Shown here piece by piece: positions 12,276 through 24,100 of a stretch of 64,000 bases of DNA (the stretch's first letter is position 1; every line of letters starts with the position of its first letter). Below the pieces are notes generated by a model. That model worked only from the letters and a program-made list of their open reading frames with translations, made no database searches and was not told the origin of the DNA. Origin of the DNA: Lunularia cruciata (lineage: Eukaryota; Streptophyta; Marchantiopsida; Lunulariales; Lunulariaceae); assembly GCA_948567375.1 (NCBI GenBank), contig OX419762.1, positions 11,414,001 through 11,478,000 of the forward strand, read 5' to 3'. A program made the position numbers and the translations under genes.

Positions 12276-13734
12276 TGCGTAAGTCTTTTTATAGGTATGT
12301 GTAATTATTTTTATTGATTTTTGTGGATTCTATAAAAATCGATAAATTGGTTTCTGAAACCCCTTTTCTTGATATTCACTTTTACTTTCAAGGATATTGT
12401 AACTACTCTGCTTACTTATGCAGGTGAACGTATTTAGTGCCGTCACAATAATTGATTAAGAGAAATGTTTGATAGGAAGACGTTTCAAGTTTATTCGATC
12501 TTCTCGAGAACTAGTAGTGAGACAATTATGAATAAAGATGAATATTCTCTATTAATGCCAATTTGAGATTTCACCTAGAGAATATCTTGGGGTTAAATCA
12601 GAGTGTATTGTAAGACAATACTTGTGACATCAAGATGAGAACGTTTCTTTATAGCTATAATTTTATCCGAAATTTAACCACCACGTTGGTGGCAGTATGT
12701 TCAGAGAGGTTTAATGTTTGTTAGTTTTGGGCGATGTAATTATTCTACGAGTTAGTGGTACATATTGTGTGCAGCTAGAGCTAACAGCTATGCACATATT
12801 TTTCTCATTTGTTACTGCAGGGAGCAAATTTAGGTAGGAAAGGTAGTAATGTGTGAGGCATTGGTTAATAGCAAGCATCAACTTGTTTGCTTGTGAGACT
12901 TTCATGTTGAAAAAAATATTGAAACTAGAATATTGTTGGATTTCAAGATGAAAGATTTGAGTATGTGATAGATGATGGAACGAAGGTTGAAAACTCAAGA
13001 AATCTATTTGCCTTCTAGGGAGGCGAAAAACTAAAAATATATCTTCCATATCAAGTGGGGTTGTAAGCTTTGCTCTTGAGAGAATAGTAACAAAGAGCTC
13101 CTTTGCTACCCTAAAACTTGCTTGAGGTAACTCTATGGAAATATACTTCCATTTAGTCCAAGGAAACATCCAATAGCCCCTATGCTAGCTTAAGAATTGC
13201 TTAAAAATTGGTTGAAGGTAAGACCTGGGGCAAATGTATGTACTTTTATATGGAGAAAAGAGATAAGGAAATATCAAAGCGAGCATTAAGTTCTAGGGAT
13301 TATTTTAGACCAAAGATGACAATTATGAAATTTGACGCTTTTTCTAAAATTTGTTGGTGGAGAGAGGAGTTGTTAATACAGGAAACCTAAAAACACTACA
13401 TTCTGATTTGTGGATAAGACTAATTTCAAAGTTTCTATAAGTCAGATGTCGTAATCTTTTAGACAATAAATCTTATTGTATGCACATGTAAGTTTTATAG
13501 TGATGCTTCGCCGGAGAGTACCGTATGACAACCTTGTATCGTAATATTCTTTTCTGAATGAGCTACAGGCGTTTGCAAAAGCTTTAGCTCGTCGGTACTC
13601 CTCCACTCTCACGTCGCAGTCTTCTTCAGTCTATAGCTGTCAAGGGATGATTGCAGGAAAGCATGATTAGGGACACAAAACGAGATTTGCGCTCGTTAAT
13701 AGGACGTGCCAACGATCACAAAACGAGCTGATGA
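12276..13734. other. repeat-like AT-rich DNA with an unrecognised minus-strand frame
   Basis: The longest open frame is minus strand 12711-13169 (152 codons). It has no motif I recognise and a composition typical of translated AT-rich DNA. The plus strand of the same region has a codon-like look, but I cannot name an element. Confidence 0.3.
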
Positions 13735-14112
13735 CAGCCACGTTTAAGTGAAAAAAGGCGACCGCGTAGGAAAAATGAAGGATTGGAAGACCCCATCAAG
13801 CGTTTAAGTAGAAGACCCCATCACGTTTAAGTAGAGAAAAGCCGACCTCATAGAACAAAAGAAGGATGGGAAGGACCCCCTCAAGCCGTTTAACTTGGGA
13901 TACTAGTACGTCATGAAACACAGAATGTTTTAAGTAGAAATCTTAATAGTGGCCACGACAACCATGCAATATAGAATTTGTTTAAGTAGAATAAGCGACC
14001 GCGTGCGATAGATAACAAGAAGATGGGAAGATCCCATCAAGCCGGACAAGGAAAAGACATGACAAAATTGAGCTGACCCCCAATCGTTTAAGTTGAAGAA
14101 TGTTTAGGTTGA
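13735..14112 (+). repeat. irregular cluster of GTTTAAGT-containing repeats
   Basis: The core GTTTAAGT(A/T)GA recurs about seven times, near 13743, 13801, 13829, 13887, 13930, 13980 and 14087. It is often followed by a GAAAAAGGCGACCGCGTAGG-like stretch and a GGAAGACCCCATCAAGC-like stretch. The units are diverged and of uneven length, so this is a degenerate minisatellite or a scrambled element, not a regular array. Confidence 0.6.
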
Positions 14113-15180
14113 AATAGTTGTAGAATATTAGTATAGAGATGATCTTGAATTGGAGAAGTGTGGCTATTTAGAATCATATGTAAGTTTTGGTAATTGAGGT
14201 GTGTTTTTGGGTTTTATTCTTTGGAACAACCTTTATTCTAATTTAAGGAAACTTTTATTTATGTAAGATTTTGACATATTTTGATCCTTTTAATGATAAA
14301 ATTTATCGTGAAAAAGACAAACCAAAATTTTAAAGGAAAAGTAATAAAGAATAATACGACAAAGAAGAACACTTATACTACAAAAAAGTAACCTTGTAAA
14401 TCTTAGCTCAAGTGCTATTTTGAACTTGTTTCACATGCCATCTAATTGATAGATTAGTAGAATTTCATTTGAAAAATAAAATAGTCAGAATCATTGTAAT
14501 TGTCTTGATGAATTTTATAAATACTCCATAATTTTTTTTGTTAGATCATACTTGTATTAGGAAGATTAGTGCATGCCTTGGCAATGAAAGACATGGAATT
14601 GATCACAAAAGAAGCAACATGTACCAGAATATAAGGAAAAGGTATGCAAAACAATGAAGTATAAATAGAGCCTAATTGAAGAAAGTAATTAGTTAGAATA
14701 ATTTATTACATGGCTCACCAATGAGCTTAAGTAGGACAGAATATTATGATGGAGAATAATAGATTTATAACATAGAAATGGATTTCATTATTCTCATGTT
14801 CTATATATCTCTCATGCAAATATGCTTGCTAGATGATTTTCATATAATTAGTGGTATGATACTATATACAACATAATGATCTGTCTTAGAATAAGCAAGT
14901 ATGTAACGACACAAGGAGTTTGGATTGTGCTTAGAATAAGTTAAGGATTAAAATTGGGAAAGATCTGAATATTGTGGATCAAAGTCATGATTAAGAAAGA
15001 GCTTGACTCTTTCTAACAAAAATTTACTTTTAATCATAAAATAGGAACTTATAGAGACAAATACATAGTATGATAAAAAGCTAATTAGGAAAAGAAAGAT
15101 ATAAAAACACATGATGATTTATGGTAATAGATCTTTGAACTCAAGTAGATCGATGACAAATATTTGGTAGTTATAAATGG
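14113..15180. other. AT-rich DNA before a copia 5' LTR
   Basis: No gene is recognised. Part of this stretch may belong to the 5' LTR of the plus-strand copia element, whose left end I cannot fix. Confidence 0.35.
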
Positions 15181-15188
15181 TAGGTACA

Positions 15189-15261
15189 TTTAGTTAGAGT
15201 TATAACCTCTAACTAAATATACCTATTGTAATGGAATCTTGTTATTGTACATAACAAGATT
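15189..15261. repeat. two adjacent perfect palindromes
   Basis: TTTAGTTAGAG (15189-15199) and CTCTAACTAAA (15207-15217) form an 11-bp stem with a 7-base loop. AATCTTGTTAT (15235-15245) and ATAACAAGATT (15251-15261) form a second 11-bp stem with a 5-base loop. Only 17 bases separate them, and both lie just before a TA microsatellite in what is probably a copia LTR. Confidence 0.7.
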
Positions 15262-15276
15262 TCATGTTATTCTCAC

Positions 15277-15280
<4 letters not shown>

Positions 15281-15348
<68 letters not shown>
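15281..15348. repeat. (TA)n microsatellite
   Basis: About 34 uninterrupted TA dinucleotides, probably inside the copia 5' LTR. Confidence 0.97.
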
Positions 15349-15352
<4 letters not shown>

Positions 15353-17233
15353 CCTCCATCTTATACTCTTGTTTTACATCCTTGCCTACTTGCTTCACTC
15401 TCTCTTCTTGGAATGAAATCCTTGTATATCTTAGTTTCTACATGGTATCAAAGTGGTAGGGTGGCTAATAGAAGCAAGATGAAGTTTTTGCATGTGGAGT
15501 GAAGGAGAGAGTATCTAGAGAGGTGCTAAAGATCAAGTACTATCTTGTTGATGCATTCTAGTGATGCACATTGTTATAATTTTTGAATGTGATTTTGGAG
15601 GTCAAAAAAAATTTGTATATGACTCAACTAGAGAGCAAAGATGCTTGCAATATGGGTGTGATTTCACTAAATCCTTTTAGAAAAATTGAAAATCTTGAAT
15701 AATCATAGTACTTCTACATAGCTTTTAGGTTCTTATGTGTTTCTTTGATGTTGTTCATTTGGTTTCTTTACATGGTCCTTGTGGATCAGATCTTTCCAGT
15801 GAATGTTATGGGTAGAATGTTAGTGTTTTTTGTTTGAGCAGTGATATTCATACACAAATTTATTTTTAGCAATTTATGTTAGTTTATTCGTGTATAAGAT
15901 GCAATATATATTGAGCAATAAGCTTGAATATGTTAGTAATTATGGTGGAGTCCAAGACATTGATCACTTGAGAGAAACTTGATAAAATTATTTAGTAAAT
16001 TTGGAAATTTTGGGTGTAGACTTCAAGGTCAAGGGCTCTAGGAGCTTATCAATAAGGAGGAAATGGAATTGGTTTTGAACCAAACCAGCAAGAAGTCAAA
16101 AGAAGAACAAAAATAATGAAAGAAACAATTGTTCCAGGTAATCTTGATAATTTTTTCAATGTCTATGATTGATCATATCTAAGATTGTGACTTGTACAAG
16201 ACAGCTTGGGATGTATTGAGCAATATGCTCCAATTGAGAATAAAAGCTAGGAATTTGTCATTGTCATAATATTTCAACATAGTCAAGTAAGGATCAATGT
16301 GCATCAATAATTATGTCAACCAAGTGCAACTTTCATCAATTGAGCTTTGCCAAGGTTGAAATTAATCTAATAGTACTAATTAAAGTTACATTGTAGTGAT
16401 TATCCAATAATACTATACTCAAAGTCCCTAAAGACACATTATACTCAAGTTAGAAGGTAAATATTTTGCAAGTGTGAGGTGGTTATTTCACAAGTTTGAC
16501 AAATTTCACAAACACATTGAAAATAATCTTCTTGTGAGTTTATGGTAAGTTTGCTCAAGAAACTTATCATTATCACAGTGGAATTCTAATTTGGAGAAAA
16601 TTAATTAGCACCATCTGTACAAAATTAATTAGCACCATCTGTACATTATCATCTACCATTAATTATCATCATCTTCCCTTAAATATACCTATATTAATTA
16701 CAATTTTGATGCTAATTTAATTCTCTAATTTATTTTACGTCAAGTAACTTATTCATGAGTTAGAGAAAATCTGGCTTTTACTTTGCAAATAATGTTAATG
16801 AATACAAGTATTTATCATATTGATTTTGACTAAAAAACCTCTTTCTGAGTTCTAGAAATTATTTGAATTATGTTGGGTAAAGAGATGTGGTTGATTGGAA
16901 ATAACAACATTCAGTCAACTAACAAGAAGGTACTTTATTTGCTGATGTGGAGGATTTTGGGGTAGTGATTAGTACATAGGTGCTCAACATAAGAGGTTAT
17001 TAACATAGTGGTAATCACGAACATGGAAGTTGTGGACAACAACAATAGAATTTGTTGTCTTGGAAAACTTGTTCTTTTGGAAAGAGACTTAAGTTATAAC
17101 TTGCAATATTGCATGTTCCAAGAGTACTATGCAAGAGATTGCTACAAATGCTATAATGAATAAAAGTGTAACAATTAATATGACTCATAGCAACCAAAGA
17201 TCAATTGTTAATTATCAAATACTAGAGCTATGG

Positions 17234-17657
17234 TGTAATAATATGGAGTTTAGGGACAAAGTTAGTAGGGCTAACAAAGTAGCAAATAAGACAAATTAGC
17301 CTAGAATATTCTGGAAGTATCTAGGAAGCTTCTTAGGAAGCTTTCCGACTAGCTTAGCTTGCACCTCAAGTAAGTAGCTTCTAGAAGAAAGTTTCTAGAA
17401 GCTTCCAATTAGCTTAGCTTGCAGGCCAAGTAGGCAGCTTCTAGAAGGAAGCTTCTTGAGAAGCTTCTTAGTTAACTTGGCTTGCACTCTAAGAAGCGGC
17501 TCAATGAAGCTTCTTGAGAAGCTTCTCAAGGGCCTTGTATGCTACCTATAAATACCAAAGCCAAAGCTCATGCTAGGCAGTCGGAGTTTTCACTCATTCA
17601 AGTGTCCAATGTGAGCTTCCATTCTCCTATTTCTATCTTTGGTCTTGGTCTTTTACA
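17234..17657 (+). mobile_element. solo LTR of a Ty3/gypsy family
   Basis: A 424-bp unit begins TGTAATAATATGGAG and ends CTTTTACA. It is flanked on both sides by the same five bases, TATGG (17229-17233 and 17658-17662), a perfect target-site duplication. It contains a TATAAATA promoter-like box and tandem AAGCTTCT-rich stretches. The same LTR, in the opposite orientation, is the 5' LTR of the minus-strand gypsy element at 25453-25918. No internal region follows, so it is a solo LTR left by recombination between two LTRs. Confidence 0.85.
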
Positions 17658-20061
17658 TATGGTGCATTTGAACTAGAGATTGATTGGGTAATCAAGTCTA
17701 GAATCACCAATCACAAGATCTTATATAGTGATTGGTTCTATTTCCTCAAGCTTGTGAAGACTCCACAATTTATTTTAATACCTATTTTAAATAATTTTAT
17801 AAATAAATTAAATATAATACAATAGATATAACTAAAATAATACATTAAACTTAAGTTAAGAGATCTGAATGCAAGTAAGTCCTATGATAAGATAAAAGTT
17901 GGAGAGATTGATATTCTTCAAGCAAAATAATTAATGTGGAGGATGTGGTAAGATATGGTTGTAAGAACCTTTAAACACAATTGAAAAAGTTTACTACTAT
18001 AAGAAATCACATTGTGCTTGTGAAAAAAGAAAGCACATTGTATTTGTAAGAAAAAAATGCTTGTACACTTTTTTGGTTTGATGTGCCTTGGCATCATATG
18101 AAAGTGTAAGTTGATGAAGATTGAGCTTTGTGTACATCAATTTTACACCATTGTGGTGGGAACATATGACTATAGAATCACAATGATTACTTGCTTATAG
18201 CTACTCAATCTACAATGAGCATCTTGAAATTAGATTGCAAGGATGAAAAATCAAAGTACTTTATATTTGCTCTTGTTGGTTTAGAAGTGCAGTTTAATTT
18301 TCAACAATGTGCATCAATTGGTGGAGCTATCAATCAACTCTCCTTTTCTAACATTAATAATACTAGGAGATTATATTGTAGATGTAAGAACAAAAAACTA
18401 CTTTGGTGACTGTGATTAGAGCAAATGTTCCTCCATATGGTATGGATTTGGCAGTCAAAATATCCAAAAAAAAAATTACAATGGCCTCCTGATCACAAAC
18501 TACCTAATTAAGAGTATATTATTATCCACCTTCCATTGCAACTAAAAATTATAATCTAGACCAATTCTAAGAATTATTAAGTACTAATGTATATAATATA
18601 AGTTGGAGTAGATTTTACCATCTACTTATTACAATTAGATCAATTTTAAGCACAAGACTAGAGTTTACACTTACTCCTATCTCACAAAGATATAAGATAG
18701 TAATAAGATAAACTACTAGTATCAATTTTAACATCTTTATGTTTTAGATTGCTCAACCTCATAATAGACCTATATGTTATACTTCTCCAAGCAAGTTGAT
18801 CATTTCAAGGATTATAAAAAATAGAAAATCTTTATGGTTTGTAAGAGCAAAGTTGGACATATCATCAACAATGCTCTTTGTCTTATAACAACAAGAAAAA
18901 AGAACTAAGTCCTAAATTAGTGGTTGAATTTAGTACTATAAGCACAACATAACATTCAAGAGTACCAAATATTTATCAATGAACATACAATAGGATTTCT
19001 CAAGCGACCATGAAATAAGTCATGGAAATCAAGATTGCTTATGGATGTTGATCTAGAAATAAGGAAAGTTTAAAGGGTTTGTAAATAGTGTGACTTTATT
19101 CATTAGCATTATTGGTTAAAATTTGTAAGTATCATCAACTTCAAATAGACTATGAGGAGATTTTCTTTAACAATACCTATTGAAACTTGAAGAAGAATTA
19201 CAATTTTAAGAAGAAAGACTTTGGTGTAAGATATGACTCTTCAAATCAAAGTAAGAGTCGTTACAGTAGCAAAGTAAGAAACATTTGAGCATATAAGAAA
19301 CTTGATGTAGCCAATAGAGGGTGGAAGGTCAATATAGTCCTAAGCCTTTATTCTAGATCTTTTCACATTAGAATTCCTTTAAGGAGACATTAAATTTGAT
19401 GCCTTAATGTGTTGCATAATTATTCAACATTATTATTGAGATCTATTGCAAACATGGTCTCATGATACTTGGGAATTGTGAATTCTTAAGTCTTTGATTC
19501 TTTAGAATATAGTTTTATACATTCTTGAAAGTTCATGTGCACTTGTAGCTTTAAAATAAAACTTGAAAAAAGTATTATGCAAGTGATTTCTTAGTACACC
19601 TTTTAAATTGAGAAGAATCAAGTTCATGTACTTATAGAATGCTTGGTATGTGACAACATTCAAGTCATAGCAAAGTATCTTGAGAGAGAGTATGAAATGC
19701 AAAACTTATCAAACTAGTGAGATCACTTGAGAAGGTGAGTGTTTAAGTCAAAAGAAACAAGTGTTTGAGAGACAAGAAAAGAAAATTGTACTCAAAAAAT
19801 TGAGGTTCAAAACATACTTTGGCCTTATAATTTAGTTGTGAGGTCTTTGTCTTGCATTACACAATAAATACCAGATTGTTTACAAATAAGCTTTGAAGCA
19901 TAAACATATGTAATTGATAAAAGCTAATCATTTTGATATTTCTTTGAGGGGAAAGATAATGATATTTTCAGAAATTTAAGTTGCATGTATGATCTAGTAA
20001 GTTATAAGTTTATGGTGACAAAAGATGAAACAAAGCACTAGATCTAATATAAGTGTAATAT
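17658..20061. other. decayed repeat DNA, no domain resolved
   Basis: This stretch is AT-rich, with very short frames on both strands. It lies between plus-strand copia fragments and is probably the worn internal part of one or more copia copies. I cannot assign domains. Confidence 0.35.
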
Positions 20062-20421
20062 TTAGTTGGATATTCTATCTTCATTGCCTTTTGACATTGG
20101 AAATGTCTTATATGTACCCATATGAACTAGAAATCTATTATTTGCAGGACAAATGGCTGAGTAGGGACTGTAGGTGAACTTCAATAAAGATGATTGCTTT
20201 ACTAAAGATTCAGATAAGACTATCATAAATTGGAGTAACAAGAGTGGTAGGTTGTGTAAGCTAGATGTTCTGGCACCTAATTTATAGACTGCAATATATA
20301 GACAAAGCATATCAATTATGTAAGATATTGACAATCTAGCTAAGCAAGTTGTACAATGAATATTTAGAGGTTGAAAGCCTTTCAAGTTCAAACCTTGTGA
20401 TAAGATTATCCAAATTTGCAT
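20062..20421 (+). mobile_element. copia fragment, gag/pre-integrase part
   Basis: The plus strand reads stretches such as GNVLYVPI, GQMAE and NKSGRLCKLDVLAP. These match the pre-integrase segment of plant copia polyproteins (VLYVP, NLL, GQ and GRLYKL landmarks, in order). The copy is broken in several places and looks old. It may belong to the copia insertion that starts near 15.2 kb. Confidence 0.5.
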
Positions 20422-20516
20422 GTAATGATTCCTTTAGAGTCTATACAACATGCAAATTTGGTAAATAGGCTAGAGAACTCTTCAAAGAACCATCCAGTAG
20501 AGCAACTCAAGCACAT

Positions 20517-20546
20517 TGTTGCACATACACTAATGTATGTGCAACA
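20517..20546. repeat. perfect 13-bp palindrome
   Basis: TGTTGCACATACA (20517-20529) and TGTATGTGCAACA (20534-20546) are exact inverted repeats around the four bases CTAA. They lie just after the copia pre-integrase fragment. Confidence 0.8.
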
Positions 20547-20863
20547 TCTCAATCTCAAACATGACTAGTTTTGAGTATTTATGTACTACATTGATGAATT
20601 TTTCTTGTATACTTAAATTTACTTCCGAGAGAGTAAGACACCTATAGAAGTTCTAGCAACATTCCAAACATTCAAGAATTTGGTGGAGAAATAGTCTAGA
20701 GGATCTATCATTCACTTGAGATCAGATTGAGAAGGCCTATCTATCCTCTAGTTCAAGCTCAACTCAATATTTTGTACTCCTAAAGAATATCTAAAAGAAT
20801 CTAACTTATCTCTAGGTAGGCTTTATTGAATGTGTTAGCAAACTACTCTCTTGTGTTAATATA

Positions 20864-21085
20864 TTAGAGATCAAACTCTCCTCCAAGGAGGTTCTCCCTA
20901 AGAAAGTGATAATGCATCTCAATATGTTTTGTCCTAGCATGAAACATAAGATTACTAGCTGACTTGATGTTGCTAATGTTATCTACAACAATAACAATAT
21001 GATGAGAACACTCTATGATCCTTGATAAGCATGAGAGGAGGAGGAGCTTGGACATGAGAGGAAAAGGAAGATGAATTTGAAACAA
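20864..21085 (-). mobile_element. copia fragment, RNase H end
   Basis: The minus strand reads FHARTKHIEMHYHFLRE, the signature near the end of plant copia RNase H domains (HARTKHIEVHYHFVRE). It stands in the opposite orientation to the copia pieces on its left and abuts the truncated gypsy element on its right, so the area is a mosaic of insertions. It is a short old fragment. Confidence 0.7.
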
Positions 21086-21109
21086 AGGGTTTCAACTTGG
21101 AAATGTGAA

Positions 21110-24100
21110 AGATAGGGTGGACTCACATATGACAAGGCAAGGCAAGTCGCTAAGCAACAAGAGAAATGATTTGGGTGATATCAAATGGACCTATCCACTT
21201 AGGAACAAGTTTATGGACTTGGGTATCAAGTGGGAAGGGTAGGTTACTAGAAAAAAACATGACATTCTCACCAAGTTGAAAAGAAAATCATGACAATGTT
21301 GGTCCGCATATTATTTCTGATGATTTTGAGCAACAAGGAGATGAGATTTGAGATGGTGGTCAAGAAGGTGGAAGTATGAGGGACATGAGATGGAAGCAGT
21401 GCAAGAAAGGAATCTGGAACAAGCGGGTCTAAGGAAGAAGGGAGAGAATCCAATACTTGTATGTTTGGAATTATTGTAGGCAAACTAAATAACTACAAGA
21501 CACTTGTCCCAATTGGTATGGTGAACATGGACAAAGGCACAAAGTATATCTTCCAAGGTGTAATTTGCACATTTAGTTTGTCTACTTGTTTGAGGATGAT
21601 AGGCCATGGCCAAAATAAGCTTGGTGCCGAGTATTTGGAAGAGTGGTTTTGGTGAAACAAGAGTCACGGTCGGAGATGAGTACATGAGGCATCCCATAAT
21701 ACTTGAAGACATTGTCAAAGTAGATTTGGACCAATGTTAGAGCATCCATTGTATCAAAGGTTGGTGCCAAATGTATGTGCTTACTAAGCTTATCCACACA
21801 AACCAAGATTGTTTTGTGACCTTGCTTTGTTTATGAGCAAAGATGTGATGAGATCTAAGCTCACATGTTTCCATTGAGCAGATGGGATGGGAAGTGGTTG
21901 AAAGAGTCCACTTGGTTTTTGGTTGCTAGCCTTGTTGTGTTGGCAGCTCTCACAAGATGGGACAAAATCTTGAATATCTTATGCCATGTTGGACCCAACA
22001 CCATTGGCATTATAGGGTACCCAAGGTCTTGTCTACAGCCATGTGATCAGCAATTGGTAAGTCATGGGTTTCTTGAAGGCACACAAATCATAGTTCTAGA
22101 AACATAGATAGTTGGAACATAGATCTAGTTCTCCTAGAATAGAAGGCCTTCTTTGAAGGAGAAGACATTGTATTCCTTATTATGTGCAATAAGATGACCT
22201 TTTACCATCTAAAAGAAGGGATCTTGTTGTAAAGTGGTCCTAATTATGATTTGGACCTTGGAGTTGATTAACACTATTGTAATTGTTACTATGATGAGAG
22301 GAAGAGACTTCAAATCAGGTTGAATTGATAGGGCATCAGGGTCTTGATGACATGGAACCTATGGGTTTGTACTCAATTTTGAGGTCAAAAAATTATAGTT
22401 GTTCTTCCTATTGATGATATTGACTCTTCATGTGTTCCAAATGTAATGTCTACAACAAGAGCTTGTGATTGGTTTGCATGATCACTTGTTTCTCCAAGAG
22501 ATAATGCCTCCATACCTTAATGGCATATACTATTGCTAGTTGTTCCCAATCACAAGCAAAGTAATTCCTTTTGGTGGTCTTTAGTTGGCAAGACACAAAG
22601 GCAATGGGATGTAACCCATATAGGAATCCCTACTGCAACACAACTCCAATTGCAAAGTTAGAAGCATCAAAATCAACCACACAAGGTAGTTGAGGGTCAT
22701 ATAGTTGAAGAATAAGTCTTGAAGATACTATATGTTTCAGCTTTTGGAATGCTTCTTTTTGCTTGGCGGTCCATTGAAAGCTCAAGTTCTTCTCCAAGAG
22801 ATTGGTCAATCGTGTGGCCACATGAGCATAGTAGTGAAAGAACCATCAATAAAAACTTACCATTAAATGCCCATACTTTTGTAGCATCACTTGGAGTAGG
22901 CCAATTAGTAGTGGCCTTGATTTTCTCCTTTTCCATCTTGATCCCCTTTGATGAGATCTTGTGGCCCAAGAAGGTAACTTCCTTTTGCTAAAAGATACGC
23001 TTTGACTTCTTGCAGTAAACCTTTCACTAATGTAGTCGTCTTAGGACTTCTCACATGTGATTTGTGTGTTTTTCTTATCTTGTTAAAGATTAAAATATCA
23101 TCTAAGAACACCACCACATACCAATCTAATAGCCCATCCAAGACCCAATGCATCTGATCCATGAAGATTGTTGGAGCATTAGTGAGCCCAAAAGGTAGAA
23201 CTCTCTACTCAAAATACCCATAATTTGTGCAAAAGGTAATCTTTTGCACATCCTCTCTATCAATGGGAATCTACCAATAGCCATTTTGAATATCCAACTT
23301 GGAGAAAGATCATGCTCCACTCAATTGATCAAGCAAGTCATCAATTCAAAGGCAAGGAATATGTATTCTTCACTATTTGTTTGTTAAGACCACAGTAATC
23401 AATACAAAACCAAAGTACTCCATTCTTCTTTGGCACAAATAGTATTGGTGCTCCCCTAGGAGATGTGCTATATTGTATGAAATCCTTCTCCAATGATTTT
23501 CTCAATGTTGTTTGAAGCTCATCCAACTCCTTTGGTGAGAGCAGATAGATTGGTCTACTCACTTGAGTACTTCATGGCAATAACTCAATCTTGAAGGGCA
23601 TACCCCAATCTGAGGGTAATCCCGTTGGCATATCATCTAAAAAAACATCTAAAAACTCTTGAACTATTTGATCAAGCATTGCTTGATGAGAATTTTGGCC
23701 CTCCTTAGATTCTCCATATGTAGCAGCTTGATCCACACTCCAAAAATAGATTTATCTTCCTCCAAAGCTTCTTATGGTTTTTTTACTAACAAACTTCCCA
23801 TCTTGGGGCTTATCTTCTTTCAAAGCTTACTCTATGGCTGCTTTTTTGACAAACTTTCTATCTTCGGATTGATTATTCTTAGGTGTCTTACTCAAAGGTG
23901 CTAAACAACCTAATTGGAAATTTCTACCTTGGTGTTGTACTTGAATTTATCATTGGGTCCAATCAAATTGAACCTTGTGATGTTCAAGCCAAGACAAACC
24001 TAGAATGACATCATAGTGTAGAGGTGCCACTAGAAACCTCATACACTCCACATACTCCTTCCTAATCTTGAATATAACAAGATATGAAGCATGAAATGAA

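Larger units (their letters stand above)
15180..16520 (+). mobile_element. Ty1/copia-type element, 5' end and gag remnant
   Basis: A probable LTR ends in CA at 15442. It is followed directly by TGGTATCAAAGTGGTAGG (15443-15460), the usual copia primer binding site complementary to the 3' end of initiator methionine tRNA. Downstream, around 16180-16250, the plus strand reads a gag-like stretch (DCDLYKTAWDVLSNMLQ) resembling the UBN2-type gag domain of plant copia elements. The left LTR end is not resolved. The copy is heavily decayed, with many breaks, and is probably old. A further plus-strand copia fragment at 20062-20421 may belong to the same insertion. Confidence 0.6.

Noticed and set aside
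12711-13169. 152-codon minus-strand frame
   Set aside because: There is no recognisable domain and the composition is that of translated AT-rich sequence. The region reads at least as well on the other strand.
13735-14112. CRISPR-like array
   Set aside because: The units are uneven and diverged, with no constant spacer length, and the window is eukaryotic.
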